From Eggerthellaceae bacterium UBA5906 (GTDB taxonomy: Bacteria; Actinomycetota; Coriobacteriia; Coriobacteriales; Eggerthellaceae): a DNA stretch of 9,777 nucleotides. Made by a program: the position numbers and the translations under genes. Below, in pieces: positions 1-8,679 of the stretch. The notes beneath the pieces are model-generated. The model was not told where the DNA came from. It searched no databases and was given only the letters and a program-made list of their open reading frames with translations. Location of the stretch: NCBI GenBank assembly GCA_002431805.1, contig DJEE01000097.1, positions 5,281 to 15,057 of the forward strand, read 5' to 3'. Within the stretch, counting starts at the first letter, position 1, and each line of letters opens with the position of its first letter.

Positions 1-1597
1 TCATGTAGTCCATGTCGTAATTGCCCGCGCGAAGCTCCTCGTCAGTCACGCGCGACAGCTCGGACAAGTCGATGGCCTGATGGTCGGCATGGAAGAACTC
101 GAACAAGTACTCGTAGCGTGCCGGATGATGGTCCACATCGGGGTACACGCTGAAGTCCACCAGGTCTAAGCCCATGCGTTCGGCAACCTTGTCGGCAACT
201 TTGCGCAGCACCATCTCCGTGGTTTTCTCGCCGTGCATATTCACCGTTTGGTCTAAGCGGAACAGGAATTCCATGGTGGGCATGGTGCCTTTGTGGCCCA
301 CGCAGCGAATGGCATCTCGCATCTTGTAGCGGTAAAAGCCCGAGCGACTGGTGATGATTACCTCGTAGTCGCGGCCCTCTTCCAAGTCCTCCACGCCCAG
401 TGTGTGCTCGTAATCGGGGTTGTCAAGCGGCACGAACTCGAAGTACACGCTGCGCGGCAGCAGCACGCTGGCGGGGTTGTCAATTTCGAACGGCACGGAA
501 AACGCACCCTCCGACGCGCTGTAACCCGTGTACAGAATGTGCACGTCGGGGCCGATGAAGCGGCGCAAACGCTGCGTGTACGGCGCAAAGCCGCCGCCGG
601 CAACGCTGCGCACCACGGTAAGGTTCGGCCACATAGCAGGTGCAATGGGCTCGTCGAAGCCGCGTTCGAAAATGGCTCGCAACTGCGCCGCACGTTGCGA
701 GTTGGGCTTGATGCGCGCAAGCAGGCCGGCGCGCACGTCGGCGTCCATCTGGATGGTCGAATCGATGGTGCCCTGCTCAATGTCGCGCACCAGCAGCTCC
801 CAGCTGTCCTCGATGTAGCGCATCAAGTCCAAAATGCCCGTGATGAACACGACGCTGATGTCGCGAATGTCGGGCTCTTCAATGGCAAAACGCGCATGCA
901 GGTAACGCGTGTCGGTGCCGGGTTTGGCGAACACCGCCTCGTCGGGGCTGGTGGTGGTTGCCGCCAAAAACGGGCGGTTCTCCGCGATGGCCTTGCACGA
1001 AAGCGAGCCGAACGTGATGCCGCTTTTCAGCGTGTCGAAATGGCTTTCCATCATGGTGAACATGCGGCCGCCAGCCAGCTTGTCGCTGGTGGCCTGCGCC
1101 GTTACGTAATAGGTGTAAGCACCGGAATAGCCCATGAGCACTTCAGCCATGCGCTTGGTGTAGGGAATGCCCTTGGGGTTTCCCATGGTGCCCGACGTTT
1201 CGTTGAAGTGCACAATCTCTTCGGTGGTGACCACGCCGCGCGTGCCGTGCTCCATCACCTCGTAGATGTAGCCGGCGTAATCGTCGTACGTGGTAAACGG
1301 CACCTCGCGCTTGAAGTCTTCCACCGTTTTGATGCCCGCAAAGTTATGCTCGCGCCCAAATGGCGTGTCCGCGTTCGCCTTCAGCATCTCGAACAGCAGC
1401 TCTTCTTGCACCTCGCGCGCATGCGCAATGTCGGCCTCAAGCTGCGCGCCAAGGGCGCGGCCGGCTTCGCACTGGCGGTCGAACATCATGCGGCGCAGCG
1501 TTGGCACGTCGGGCATAGGCGTTCGCGACGGCGCCGCTGCGGTTTCTGCATGAGCATTGTTGCTGGTCAGCTGGTCAATTCGTTCGTCTCGCGCCAT
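1..1597 (-). CDS. GH3 auxin-responsive promoter family protein (acyl-adenylating amido ligase-like), 3' end cut by window edge
   Basis: The first 532 residues are visible and the frame runs off the left edge without a stop. GH3 proteins belong to the acyl-adenylate-forming superfamily. Plant members conjugate amino acids to jasmonate, auxin or benzoates; bacterial substrates are mostly unknown. Visible hallmarks are the N-terminal block TPFGREHNFAGIKTVEDF (about 78-95) leading into a VPFTTYDDY segment, an ATP-binding loop SGTMGNPKGIP (135-145), the adenylation motif YSASEG (359-364) and YRYKMRD (422-428). The GH3 length of roughly 550-600 residues means only a short C-terminal piece is missing. 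The ATG at 1597 follows the upstream STAS stop by 8 bases with a G-rich, fairly weak ribosome site (GGGGG), which suggests translation coupled to the STAS gene. No signal peptide or membrane segment is seen, so it is probably cytoplasmic. Family assignment is firm; the substrate is not knowable from sequence. Its placement behind a partner-switching pair is the unusual part. Confidence 0.88.
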   Translation of the reverse strand, partial: MARDERIDQLTSNNAHAETAAAPSRTPMPDVPTLRRMMFDRQCEAGRALGAQLEADIAHAREVQEELLFEMLKANADTPFGREHNFAGIKTVEDFKREVPFTTYDDYAGYIYEVMEHGTRGVVTTEEIVHFNETSGTMGNPKGIPYTKRMAEVLMGYSGAYTYYVTAQATSDKLAGGRMFTMMESHFDTLKSGITFGSLSCKAIAENRPFLAATTTSPDEAVFAKPGTDTRYLHARFAIEEPDIRDISVVFITGILDLMRYIEDSWELLVRDIEQGTIDSTIQMDADVRAGLLARIKPNSQRAAQLRAIFERGFDEPIAPAMWPNLTVVRSVAGGGFAPYTQRLRRFIGPDVHILYTGYSASEGAFSVPFEIDNPASVLLPRSVYFEFVPLDNPDYEHTLGVEDLEEGRDYEVIITSRSGFYRYKMRDAIRCVGHKGTMPTMEFLFRLDQTVNMHGEKTTEMVLRKVADKVAERMGLDLVDFSVYPDVDHHPARYEYLFEFFHADHQAIDLSELSRVTDEELRAGNYDMDYM

Positions 1598-1605
1598 AAT
1601 GCCCC

Positions 1606-1908
1606 CTATTGCTCTACCGTCAGGATATCCGTGAAGCCGGTGGCCTCAAGCACATCGGCGATGTACTCGTTAGGGTGGCGCAGCACCAACGCGCTGCCCA
1701 CCTTCGCCAGCTCTTTATGCGCATACAAAAACACGCGCAGGCCGGCGCTGGAAACATACTGCACATCGGTCAGGTCGATGGCCAGGCTAGTGACGCCCGC
1801 CAGGTTTTCGCGTAGGTACGTTTCCAGCTCGGGCGACGTGTTCGTGTCCAAGCGGCCGGACAGCACCACTTCCAAAGCCTCGCCGTTTTTCGTGCCGTTG
1901 ATTTCCAT
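1606..1908 (-). CDS. STAS-domain anti-sigma factor antagonist (SpoIIAA/RsbV-like)
   Basis: This 100-residue protein is a single STAS domain, the usual length for free anti-anti-sigma factors. It opens with the beta-strand block LEVVLSGRLDTNTSPELE and contains AIDLTDVQYVSSAGLRVFL. Ser54, the serine just before AGLR, aligns with the phosphorylated serine of SpoIIAA/RsbV (known for the family). In partner switching, the unphosphorylated form binds an anti-sigma kinase and frees its target. The ATG at 1908 is preceded by AAAGGAG at good spacing. The phosphatase/kinase gene ends 84 bases upstream on the same strand, and the GH3 gene starts 8 bases after this stop, so all three are probably co-transcribed. 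The likely modifying enzymes are the PP2C and ATPase domains of that upstream protein (inference). The final target, a sigma factor or another effector, is not in this window. Confidence 0.9.
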   Translation of the reverse strand: MEINGTKNGEALEVVLSGRLDTNTSPELETYLRENLAGVTSLAIDLTDVQYVSSAGLRVFLYAHKELAKVGSALVLRHPNEYIADVLEATGFTDILTVEQ

Positions 1909-1992
1909 GGGATGGCTCCTTTCTGCCAGTTAGAGCTGTGCTGCGCACATTGCCCCTTCATGCCTCAACTTCCGCAAGCCGTTGCGCTTACT

Positions 1993-4281
1993 TTATACGA
2001 ATCGCTTCGTCATGCGCAGGATGTTGCGGCCATCGGTGCGCGTGTACCGTAAATCGTCCATGTATTTGCGCATGAGCAAAATGCCCAGGCCGCCTTTGCG
2101 TTCCTCGTCGGTAGGGTCTACCTTCTTTGCCTCGTGCGACAGCGGGTCGTAGGCAATGCCCTGGTCGCTGAATACCAGATGCAGGCAGCCAGCACGTTCG
2201 TCCACAGCCGCCTCAACGTCCACGGGCAGGCGCGGCTGCCCGTCGGGGAACCCGTAATGACAGATGTTCACGAACACTTCCTCGCACACAAGCATAAGCT
2301 GTGCCATCATGCGCGGCGTACGGCCCTCGCCTTCGCACAGCGGCTCCAAAAACGCAAACAAGTGGTCCAACTGCTCGTCTTGCGCCGGCAGCGTCAAACG
2401 CTGCACGGGCAGGTTCCAGCGAAACGCCAGCATGGTAATGTCATCAGCCTGCGGGGCGGCACCTGCAAAGGCGTCCACGCTTGCCACCAGGGAATCCACG
2501 GCGACTTGGGCCGAGGACGCAGCGGCTGCGCCTGCGGCTGTCGGAGCGTCCGAACCCGCAGAGGCCCCTTCCCCATCAGGCGCATCGGTTTGCGCCAACG
2601 TTTTCAGCAAGCGCTCTTCGCCGTACAGTTCTTCGGCAGCGTTTGCCGCCTCGGACACGCCGTCGGTGTACAACAGCAGGCCGTCGCCCGGGCTACACGC
2701 AAACCGCCCCTCGCGATATTTCACCACGTCCATAGCGCCCAACACCAGGCCAGGCCGACATTTCAGGTAGCAAAGCTTGCCGCTTTGCTTTAGCACCGGC
2801 GGGTTGTGGCCCGCGTTGGCGTAGCGAACCTCGCCCGTTTCCGTATCCACCACGCACGCGAACGCCGTCACGAACAGCATGGCATCGTTGCGTTCGCACA
2901 ATTGGCGATTGGCCAGGGTAAACGCCGTGCCCATGTCATTGGTTTCCAGCAAGTACTGGCGCAGCAGGCTTTGCGCGCGCATCATGAACAACGCCGCCGG
3001 CACGCCTTTGCCCGACACATCGCCGATGACGAACGCCACGCCCCGCTCGCCAACTTCGAACACGTCATAGAAGTCACCACCCACCTCGCGCGCCGGACGC
3101 ATAAAGCCGGCGATATCGAGCGCAAAGCGTTCCGTGAACGAACTGAAATCGTGCGGCACGGCGCTCATCTGGATTTGCGTGGCAATGTCCAGCTCGGCCG
3201 CGGTGCGCTGCCGTTCAGCGGTGACGTTGTACAAACGCTCGATGAAACCCACCATGTCGCGGCGCATCTTGTTCGTGGAATCGAACAGCTCGGCCACCTC
3301 GTAGCGCGGCTTCGTGCCGCGTTCGTCAACGGCAATGCGCGTATCGTGCCGCCCCTGTTCAGCATCGTCTTCTATGCGCTTGATGAACGTGTCCTGGTCG
3401 GCCGCCAGCACTTCAATAGGCCGCGTGAAGCGGTTCTCCGTAAAATGCAGGAACGCGAACATGGGCAGGAAGATGGGCACCGCAAGCGCCGCCACCTCCA
3501 CGTACATGCCATGCACGATCTCCGAGAAATCCTCGCTGCCTTGCGCGAAGAAAATGACAGCCAGCGACACGATAAGCAGCAGCAGCGCCGATGCCACGGT
3601 GAACGTGATTACCAGGCGCTGCGTAAGGTTTGCCTGCGTTTGATTGCGGTAGGGCACGTGAATCCAATGCGGCGGACGCTGCGCCAGCGGACTGCGTTCC
3701 AGCACGTACAAAAGTGGCAAGCCAACATACAGCAGCATCCAAACGTTATTCAATGCGCGCACCGCAAACGTAGGGCCTGCCTCAGGCGGCGCACCTACGA
3801 ACAAGAACACCGCCGCGTTGACGCATAGGCTATCTACCAGGGCCAACGCCATATACAGCGCCGTTTTTCCCGCCGACTCGAAACGCGGGTACGGGTGGGC
3901 GCTTCTGCGATTGACGGCATACCATACCCAGCGCGGCAAACCGTTGTACAAAACCTGTATAACAAAGTAGCCCGCCAGCATATACGCTGTAGCATCTTCA
4001 TGCAGGATGTCGGATACCAGGTTAGCGCCCGCACATCCCAAAATTCCCGGCAGACCGAAAAACAAGCCCAACACCGGTCCAAGCGCCGACGCGGGGCGAA
4101 TCTGCACGACATCGTTAAACTGCGGGACAGCAATAAAAGCCTCTATGACCAGCAAATACACCACGAAGCAAACAGCGAATATGCCTATTGGGCGGCGCGA
4201 GAACATGGCAAAAGCAGCGCTTTTTCGTTGCGCGGCGCCAGGCTGCGAAGACATGTCATCTTGAGTTTCGGTATCGCTCAT
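1993..4281 (-). CDS. Membrane-anchored SpoIIE/RsbU-type PP2C phosphatase fused to RsbW/SpoIIAB-type serine kinase domain
   Basis: This 762-residue protein (numbered from the ATG at 4281) appears to be both phosphatase and kinase for a STAS antagonist. An N-terminal region of about 32-280 has around seven hydrophobic segments with short loops. A HAMP-like stretch follows (about 284-345, starting FTRPIEVLA), then a helical linker ELDIATQIQ typical of the entry to RsbU-type PP2C domains. PP2C signatures are GGDFYDVF (metal Asp403), GDVSGKGVPAALF (Asp421), NAGHNPP, LLYTDGVSEA (Asp540) and ADDITML (Asp613/614). The C-terminal GHKL ATPase has the N-box EEVFVN (Glu668, Asn672), the G1 box SDQGIAYDP (Asp706) and the G2 box GGLGILLMRKY (730-740). 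An Ala/Ser-rich insert lies near 565-595 inside the PP2C domain. An in-frame ATG at 4287 directly abuts the GAAGGGG ribosome site, whereas 4281 lies 6 bases from it, so 4281 is preferred. The STAS gene follows after 84 bases. All catalytic residues that can be judged are present; the signal sensed is unknown. Confidence 0.9.
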   Translation of the reverse strand: MSDTETQDDMSSQPGAAQRKSAAFAMFSRRPIGIFAVCFVVYLLVIEAFIAVPQFNDVVQIRPASALGPVLGLFFGLPGILGCAGANLVSDILHEDATAYMLAGYFVIQVLYNGLPRWVWYAVNRRSAHPYPRFESAGKTALYMALALVDSLCVNAAVFLFVGAPPEAGPTFAVRALNNVWMLLYVGLPLLYVLERSPLAQRPPHWIHVPYRNQTQANLTQRLVITFTVASALLLLIVSLAVIFFAQGSEDFSEIVHGMYVEVAALAVPIFLPMFAFLHFTENRFTRPIEVLAADQDTFIKRIEDDAEQGRHDTRIAVDERGTKPRYEVAELFDSTNKMRRDMVGFIERLYNVTAERQRTAAELDIATQIQMSAVPHDFSSFTERFALDIAGFMRPAREVGGDFYDVFEVGERGVAFVIGDVSGKGVPAALFMMRAQSLLRQYLLETNDMGTAFTLANRQLCERNDAMLFVTAFACVVDTETGEVRYANAGHNPPVLKQSGKLCYLKCRPGLVLGAMDVVKYREGRFACSPGDGLLLYTDGVSEAANAAEELYGEERLLKTLAQTDAPDGEGASAGSDAPTAAGAAAASSAQVAVDSLVASVDAFAGAAPQADDITMLAFRWNLPVQRLTLPAQDEQLDHLFAFLEPLCEGEGRTPRMMAQLMLVCEEVFVNICHYGFPDGQPRLPVDVEAAVDERAGCLHLVFSDQGIAYDPLSHEAKKVDPTDEERKGGLGILLMRKYMDDLRYTRTDGRNILRMTKRFV

Positions 4282-4352
4282 GGGCATCCCCTTCAGCGGT
4301 TAAGTCGCACGCAGCTTGTCAAACAGGCAAGCACAGTACTTCAACACCGAAA

Positions 4353-4358
4353 ACTATA
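4353..4358 (-). promoter_or_regulatory. Candidate -10 element for the phosphatase/STAS/GH3 operon
   Basis: On the minus strand the hexamer reads TATAGT, one mismatch from TATAAT, and would give a leader of about 65 bases before the ATG at 4281. No good -35 lies at 16-18 bases. The nearest TTGCGC is 21 bases upstream, so the promoter may need an activator or another sigma factor. It is the best-looking promoter element in this gap, but the call rests on pattern alone. Confidence 0.4.
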
Positions 4359-4436
4359 CCGGACTCCGCCGAAAAACGTGCGCAATTGATTGCATCCATG
4401 CCCGAAAAGGGCAAACCAGCCGCTTTTTCAGCCTGC

Positions 4437-4620
4437 GCTGCCAAAATTTACGATAATGTGCGCTTTCAGCAGCAAGTTGCGCCTCTTGCCTGGCAAATTC
4501 ACGTCCTCGTAAGCGAGAAATGGAGCGAGCGTCGCGGATATGGCAAATAAGCACGCGATTATGACAGCCCGACTTTCTCAGCAGTTATGGCAACCACACA
4601 TTATCGAGCTTTTTGGCAGC
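4437..4620. repeat. Imperfect 24-base inverted repeat enclosing 136 bases
   Basis: The left arm is 4437-4460 and the right arm 4597-4620. Reading each inward, both begin GCTGCCAAAA and end CGATAATGTG; only the four central bases differ (20 of 24 identical). Weaker similarity appears to continue outward for about 18 bases on each side. The layout resembles the terminal repeats of a small non-autonomous mobile element, or a pair of opposed binding sites. No target-site duplication was recognised. Confidence 0.65.
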
Positions 4621-4658
4621 AGCTTGGTCAAACGGCGGCAATTTCGCGCGCAGCAGGG

Positions 4659-5660
4659 CTACCCGCGCTCGCCTGCAACGGATGCGATTGCCTCGGGAAT
4701 AGCCGCAACCACGTCCTCGGCCACAACGGAAATGCTGGTCAGGCGCTTGGCCGCATGACCAGCTGCGTGGGCATGCAACGTTGCACCGAGCACGCACGCG
4801 TCAACGGGAGCAAGCCCTTGCGCCAGCAGCGCCGCAATTATGCCCGCAAGCACATCGCCCGTTCCCGCCTTTGCAAGCGCGGGCGTTCCGTCCGACATGC
4901 GCACAACCGATTCGCCGTCAGATATATAGGTAACGGGGCCTTTTACCACCGCCGTGACGCCATAGGCAAGAGACAGAAGTTTTGCCAGGTGCGCGGCATC
5001 TCCGGTGGGAAGCGCCAGCGGGGCGGCAAGGCGGGCGGCCTCGCCAGCGTGCGGCGTGATTACCGTAGGCACACCGTCGATGAAGCGGCGGCGCAGCAGC
5101 AGGCGTCCCTCGGGTGTGGTAAGCGCGTCAAGCCCGCCACCGTCAACAAGCACCGGCGCAGCGGCGTCGGCAAGAACGGCGCAGGTCAACTGGGAAGAAA
5201 GCGCATCATGCGCATCCATGCCGCTTCCCACAAGAAACGCCAGCGGATGCGCGGGGTGCTGGGGGCCAAGCACGCGCGGGCGCGGAGCTGTGCGCGGCGG
5301 ACGGGCGGCAGCCAAACGCGCAGCGGCCTTCAACGAGCCGGAGCCCTCGGCGCGCACGATTCCCACGCCGCGCTCATCGGGGTCAAGCTGTGCATAGGCG
5401 GCAAGCTCGTCCCACGGGCGCACCACCAGCGACGCGCTTGCCGCACGCACCTGCGCAACCGATTCGGCCGCGCACGCAACCTCGGTGTAGCCAGCACCCA
5501 TACGCTGCGACGCCGTGGCCGCCAAGCACGCCGCGCCTGGATATTCCGCGCAACCCGCCACCAGCGTCAGCTTGCCGCGCGAGTACTTGTTTGCCTGGTC
5601 ATCCGGCCACGGCAGCAAAGACGCCACCTGCTCCAACGTATATTTTTTCGTGCGCTGCAC
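4659..5660 (-). CDS. nnrD: ADP/ATP-dependent NAD(P)H-hydrate dehydratase (YjeF C-terminal domain family)
   Basis: The enzyme dehydrates S-NAD(P)HX, a damaged hydrated cofactor, back to NAD(P)H using a nucleotide (known for the family); it acts in the cytoplasm. The 333-residue product has a ribokinase-like fold signature: KYSRGKLTLVAGCAEYPGAA (26-44), SQRMGAGY (51-58), LVGSGMDAHD (143-152), ITPHAGEAARL (201-211) and ALAKAGTGDVLAGIIAAL (261-278), which carries the catalytic Asp269 in GTGD. The usual VDADAL-type segment reads VDGGGLDAL here. Residues 90-142 are longer and richer in Arg and Pro than in typical NnrD proteins of about 280 residues. The start is GTG at 5660, supported by GGGGAG five bases upstream; no ATG lies nearby. 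The NnrE epimerase often fused to NnrD is absent, so it must be encoded elsewhere if present. acpS lies 145 bases upstream on the same strand, a common pairing. Confidence 0.88.
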   Translation of the reverse strand: MQRTKKYTLEQVASLLPWPDDQANKYSRGKLTLVAGCAEYPGAACLAATASQRMGAGYTEVACAAESVAQVRAASASLVVRPWDELAAYAQLDPDERGVGIVRAEGSGSLKAAARLAAARPPRTAPRPRVLGPQHPAHPLAFLVGSGMDAHDALSSQLTCAVLADAAAPVLVDGGGLDALTTPEGRLLLRRRFIDGVPTVITPHAGEAARLAAPLALPTGDAAHLAKLLSLAYGVTAVVKGPVTYISDGESVVRMSDGTPALAKAGTGDVLAGIIAALLAQGLAPVDACVLGATLHAHAAGHAAKRLTSISVVAEDVVAAIPEAIASVAGERG

Positions 5661-5805
5661 GCTCTCTCCCCGCTTTCGAACCGTCCATAATGCTCAGAAG
5701 TTTCCAGAAGTGTAGCGCACCTGTGTAAGCAAAAGGTAAACAGAGCCAAGCGCGCTGCGCAGCAAAGGCAAGCGGGGCAACGTCGGCCAGTACGCCGCAC
5801 CCGCG

Positions 5806-6444
5806 CTACTGCGCGGCCTCTTGCGAGTCGCGCACCATGCTCATGGCCGCGTGCGCGTCAGGCACGCGCGATGCGGCAGGCGCAGGCTCGGCGGTGTCTA
5901 GCTCGTCAAGCATGGTACGCGCCTCTTTGAACTGGCGAGCCAGCTCTTCCATAGGGTCGCGGCGCTGCTGCTGGGCGCGCACCGAACCTTCGGTGATGGC
6001 CATGGCGCACGCAACCGCATCGGTGTGCGTGAACGAAAGCGAAAGCGGCAGCTCGCGCACGCCAAGTGCCTGCGCAACCTGTTTGGCCCGCCCCGAAAGC
6101 ACGGCGTACGGGCGGCCTTTCGTCGTGCGGCGCACCTCAACGTCGCGCACCCCGATGCCTTCCGAAAAGCCCGTGCCCAACGCTTTGAGCACAGCTTCTT
6201 TCGCAGCAAAGCGCGTGGCGTAGTGGACCTCGGGCTGAGCGGTGGCATCGCAGTAGCAACATTCCTCGCAGCTGAACACCTTGCGCGCAAACGCGGGCGA
6301 ACGCTTCAGAATCTTGCGCATACGCTCGATTTCCACAATGTCAACGCCCAAGCCCACCGCGCCGTCTACCGCATCGAATGCGCTAGCTACCTGCGACGAC
6401 GTGTTCGTACCATCCATTTTCGGCATGTTCGCCCTTTCGCTCAC
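5806..6444 (-). CDS. acpS: Holo-[acyl-carrier-protein] synthase with C-terminal extension
   Basis: AcpS transfers 4'-phosphopantetheine from CoA to a serine of acyl carrier protein, activating fatty acid synthesis in the cytoplasm. Numbered from the GTG at 6444, the protein shows GLGVDIVEIERM (metal-binding Asp35), HYATRFAAKEAVLKALG (Glu83, Lys87), IGVRDVEV, GRPYAVLSGRA and LSLSFTHTDAVACAMAI. The core ends near residue 160. About 50 further residues, charged and then Ala/Pro-rich, are not part of a normal AcpS of roughly 120-130 residues. About 28 extra residues precede the core. The stretch FSCEECCYCD contains four cysteines in seven positions. GTG 6444 is preferred because GGAGGTG lies just upstream. 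ATG 6426 (AAAGGG upstream, 6 residues shorter) is nearly as good, and a TTG at 6456 is less likely. It sits between glmS and nnrD, all minus strand. Confidence 0.9.
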   Translation of the reverse strand: MSERANMPKMDGTNTSSQVASAFDAVDGAVGLGVDIVEIERMRKILKRSPAFARKVFSCEECCYCDATAQPEVHYATRFAAKEAVLKALGTGFSEGIGVRDVEVRRTTKGRPYAVLSGRAKQVAQALGVRELPLSLSFTHTDAVACAMAITEGSVRAQQQRRDPMEELARQFKEARTMLDELDTAEPAPAASRVPDAHAAMSMVRDSQEAAQ

Positions 6445-6454
6445 GCCCACCTCC

Positions 6455-6485
6455 AAAACGAAGCGGGCACCTCGCAGGTGCCCGC
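6455..6485 (-). terminator. Intrinsic terminator or attenuator between glmS and acpS
   Basis: A perfect 10-base-pair stem (6463-6472 with 6476-6485, GCGGGCACCT and its complement) closes a 3-base loop. In the minus direction it is followed by TTCGTTTT (6462-6455). It starts 31 bases after the glmS stop. The T-tract runs straight into the acpS ribosome site GGAGGTG, so it may end glmS transcripts, limit acpS read-through, or both. Confidence 0.75.
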
Positions 6486-6503
6486 GTTACCTTATTGCCG
6501 CAT

Positions 6504-8355
<1,852 letters not shown>

Positions 8356-8414
8356 GCGTTTTGCTCCTTACCGTTTGGTTTTGCATTCCCGAATATGGCC
8401 TGTAACCTGCGCAA

Positions 8415-8436
8415 ATGATATTGCAACGGGTGCAAT
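8415..8436 (-). promoter_or_regulatory. Candidate glmS -10 element beside a TTGCA-type palindrome
   Basis: The minus strand reads TATCAT at 8415-8420 (one mismatch from TATAAT), about 60 bases before the glmS ATG. Next to it is a perfect inverted repeat, ATTGCA-ACGGG-TGCAAT on the plus strand (8420-8436), in the position between -10 and -35 where a repressor would bind. No good -35 was found. The palindrome is directly visible; its operator role is inferred. Confidence 0.35.
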
Positions 8437-8507
8437 TCGGGTTTGTCGTATCCTGAAATGGTAGAGCAGCGAAACGCCGCTGAAAGGCGCCTGCGCACAA
8501 TCTCTAA

Positions 8508-8546
8508 CGCACACGCCGCTCACCCCGCACACGCCGCCGCTCACCC
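8508..8546. repeat. Imperfect tandem direct repeat, 18 and 21 bases
   Basis: CGCACACGCCGCTCACCC (8508-8525) is followed at once by a copy with an extra CCG inside (8526-8546). It lies in the G-poor stretch upstream of glmS, is not clearly coding, and looks like local duplication or slippage. Confidence 0.6.
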
Positions 8547-8679
8547 GCGCAAACCGCAACGCTGCGCAAATTCGCTGCGCCAAGCGTTTCACCCAACGCC
8601 CGAAAAGGCGTCACAACCGCACCGCAAGAGCCGCCAGACGTACTCTCAAGCGGCATTTTCACCGCAAGCAATCCCAAAC

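Larger units (their letters stand above)
4282..4658. other. Non-coding region between nnrD and the phosphatase/kinase gene
   Basis: About 377 bases separate two minus-strand genes. The short open frames here have no convincing ribosome site or recognisable product. The half nearest the phosphatase gene holds a plausible -10 element, and the other half an imperfect inverted repeat. No clear hairpin with a T-tract is seen behind nnrD, so where its transcript ends is unclear. A small hairpin TGCCCGAAAAGGGCA at 4398-4412 has no T-run on either side and is not called a terminator. Confidence 0.6.

Noticed and set aside
293..1933. 546-codon open frame on the plus strand opposite the GH3 and STAS genes
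   Set aside because: The minus strand encodes clear GH3 and STAS motifs with proper starts. The plus frame has His/Arg/Val-rich composition typical of the antisense of GC-rich genes and no recognisable domain.
2806..3828. 340-codon plus-strand open frame opposite the phosphatase/kinase gene
   Set aside because: It lies wholly opposite catalytic PP2C and membrane segments and shows no domain or ribosome site; it is an antisense shadow.
4349..4380. SigB/SigF-like promoter (GTTT ... CGGTAT) upstream of the partner-switching operon
   Set aside because: Self-regulation by a SigB-type factor would be attractive, but only 10 bases separate the GTTTTT and CGGTAT hexamers, shorter than the 12-15 expected.
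4354..4554. 66-codon minus-strand frame in the gap upstream of the phosphatase gene
   Set aside because: It overlaps the inverted repeat and the candidate -10 box, has no convincing ribosome site and no recognisable product.
4587..5690. 367-codon plus-strand open frame opposite nnrD
   Set aside because: It is Arg-rich and featureless, while the opposite strand encodes the conserved NnrD motifs.
8356..8500. glmS ribozyme in the glmS leader
   Set aside because: No recognisable ribozyme core was seen by eye. A covariance search would settle it.
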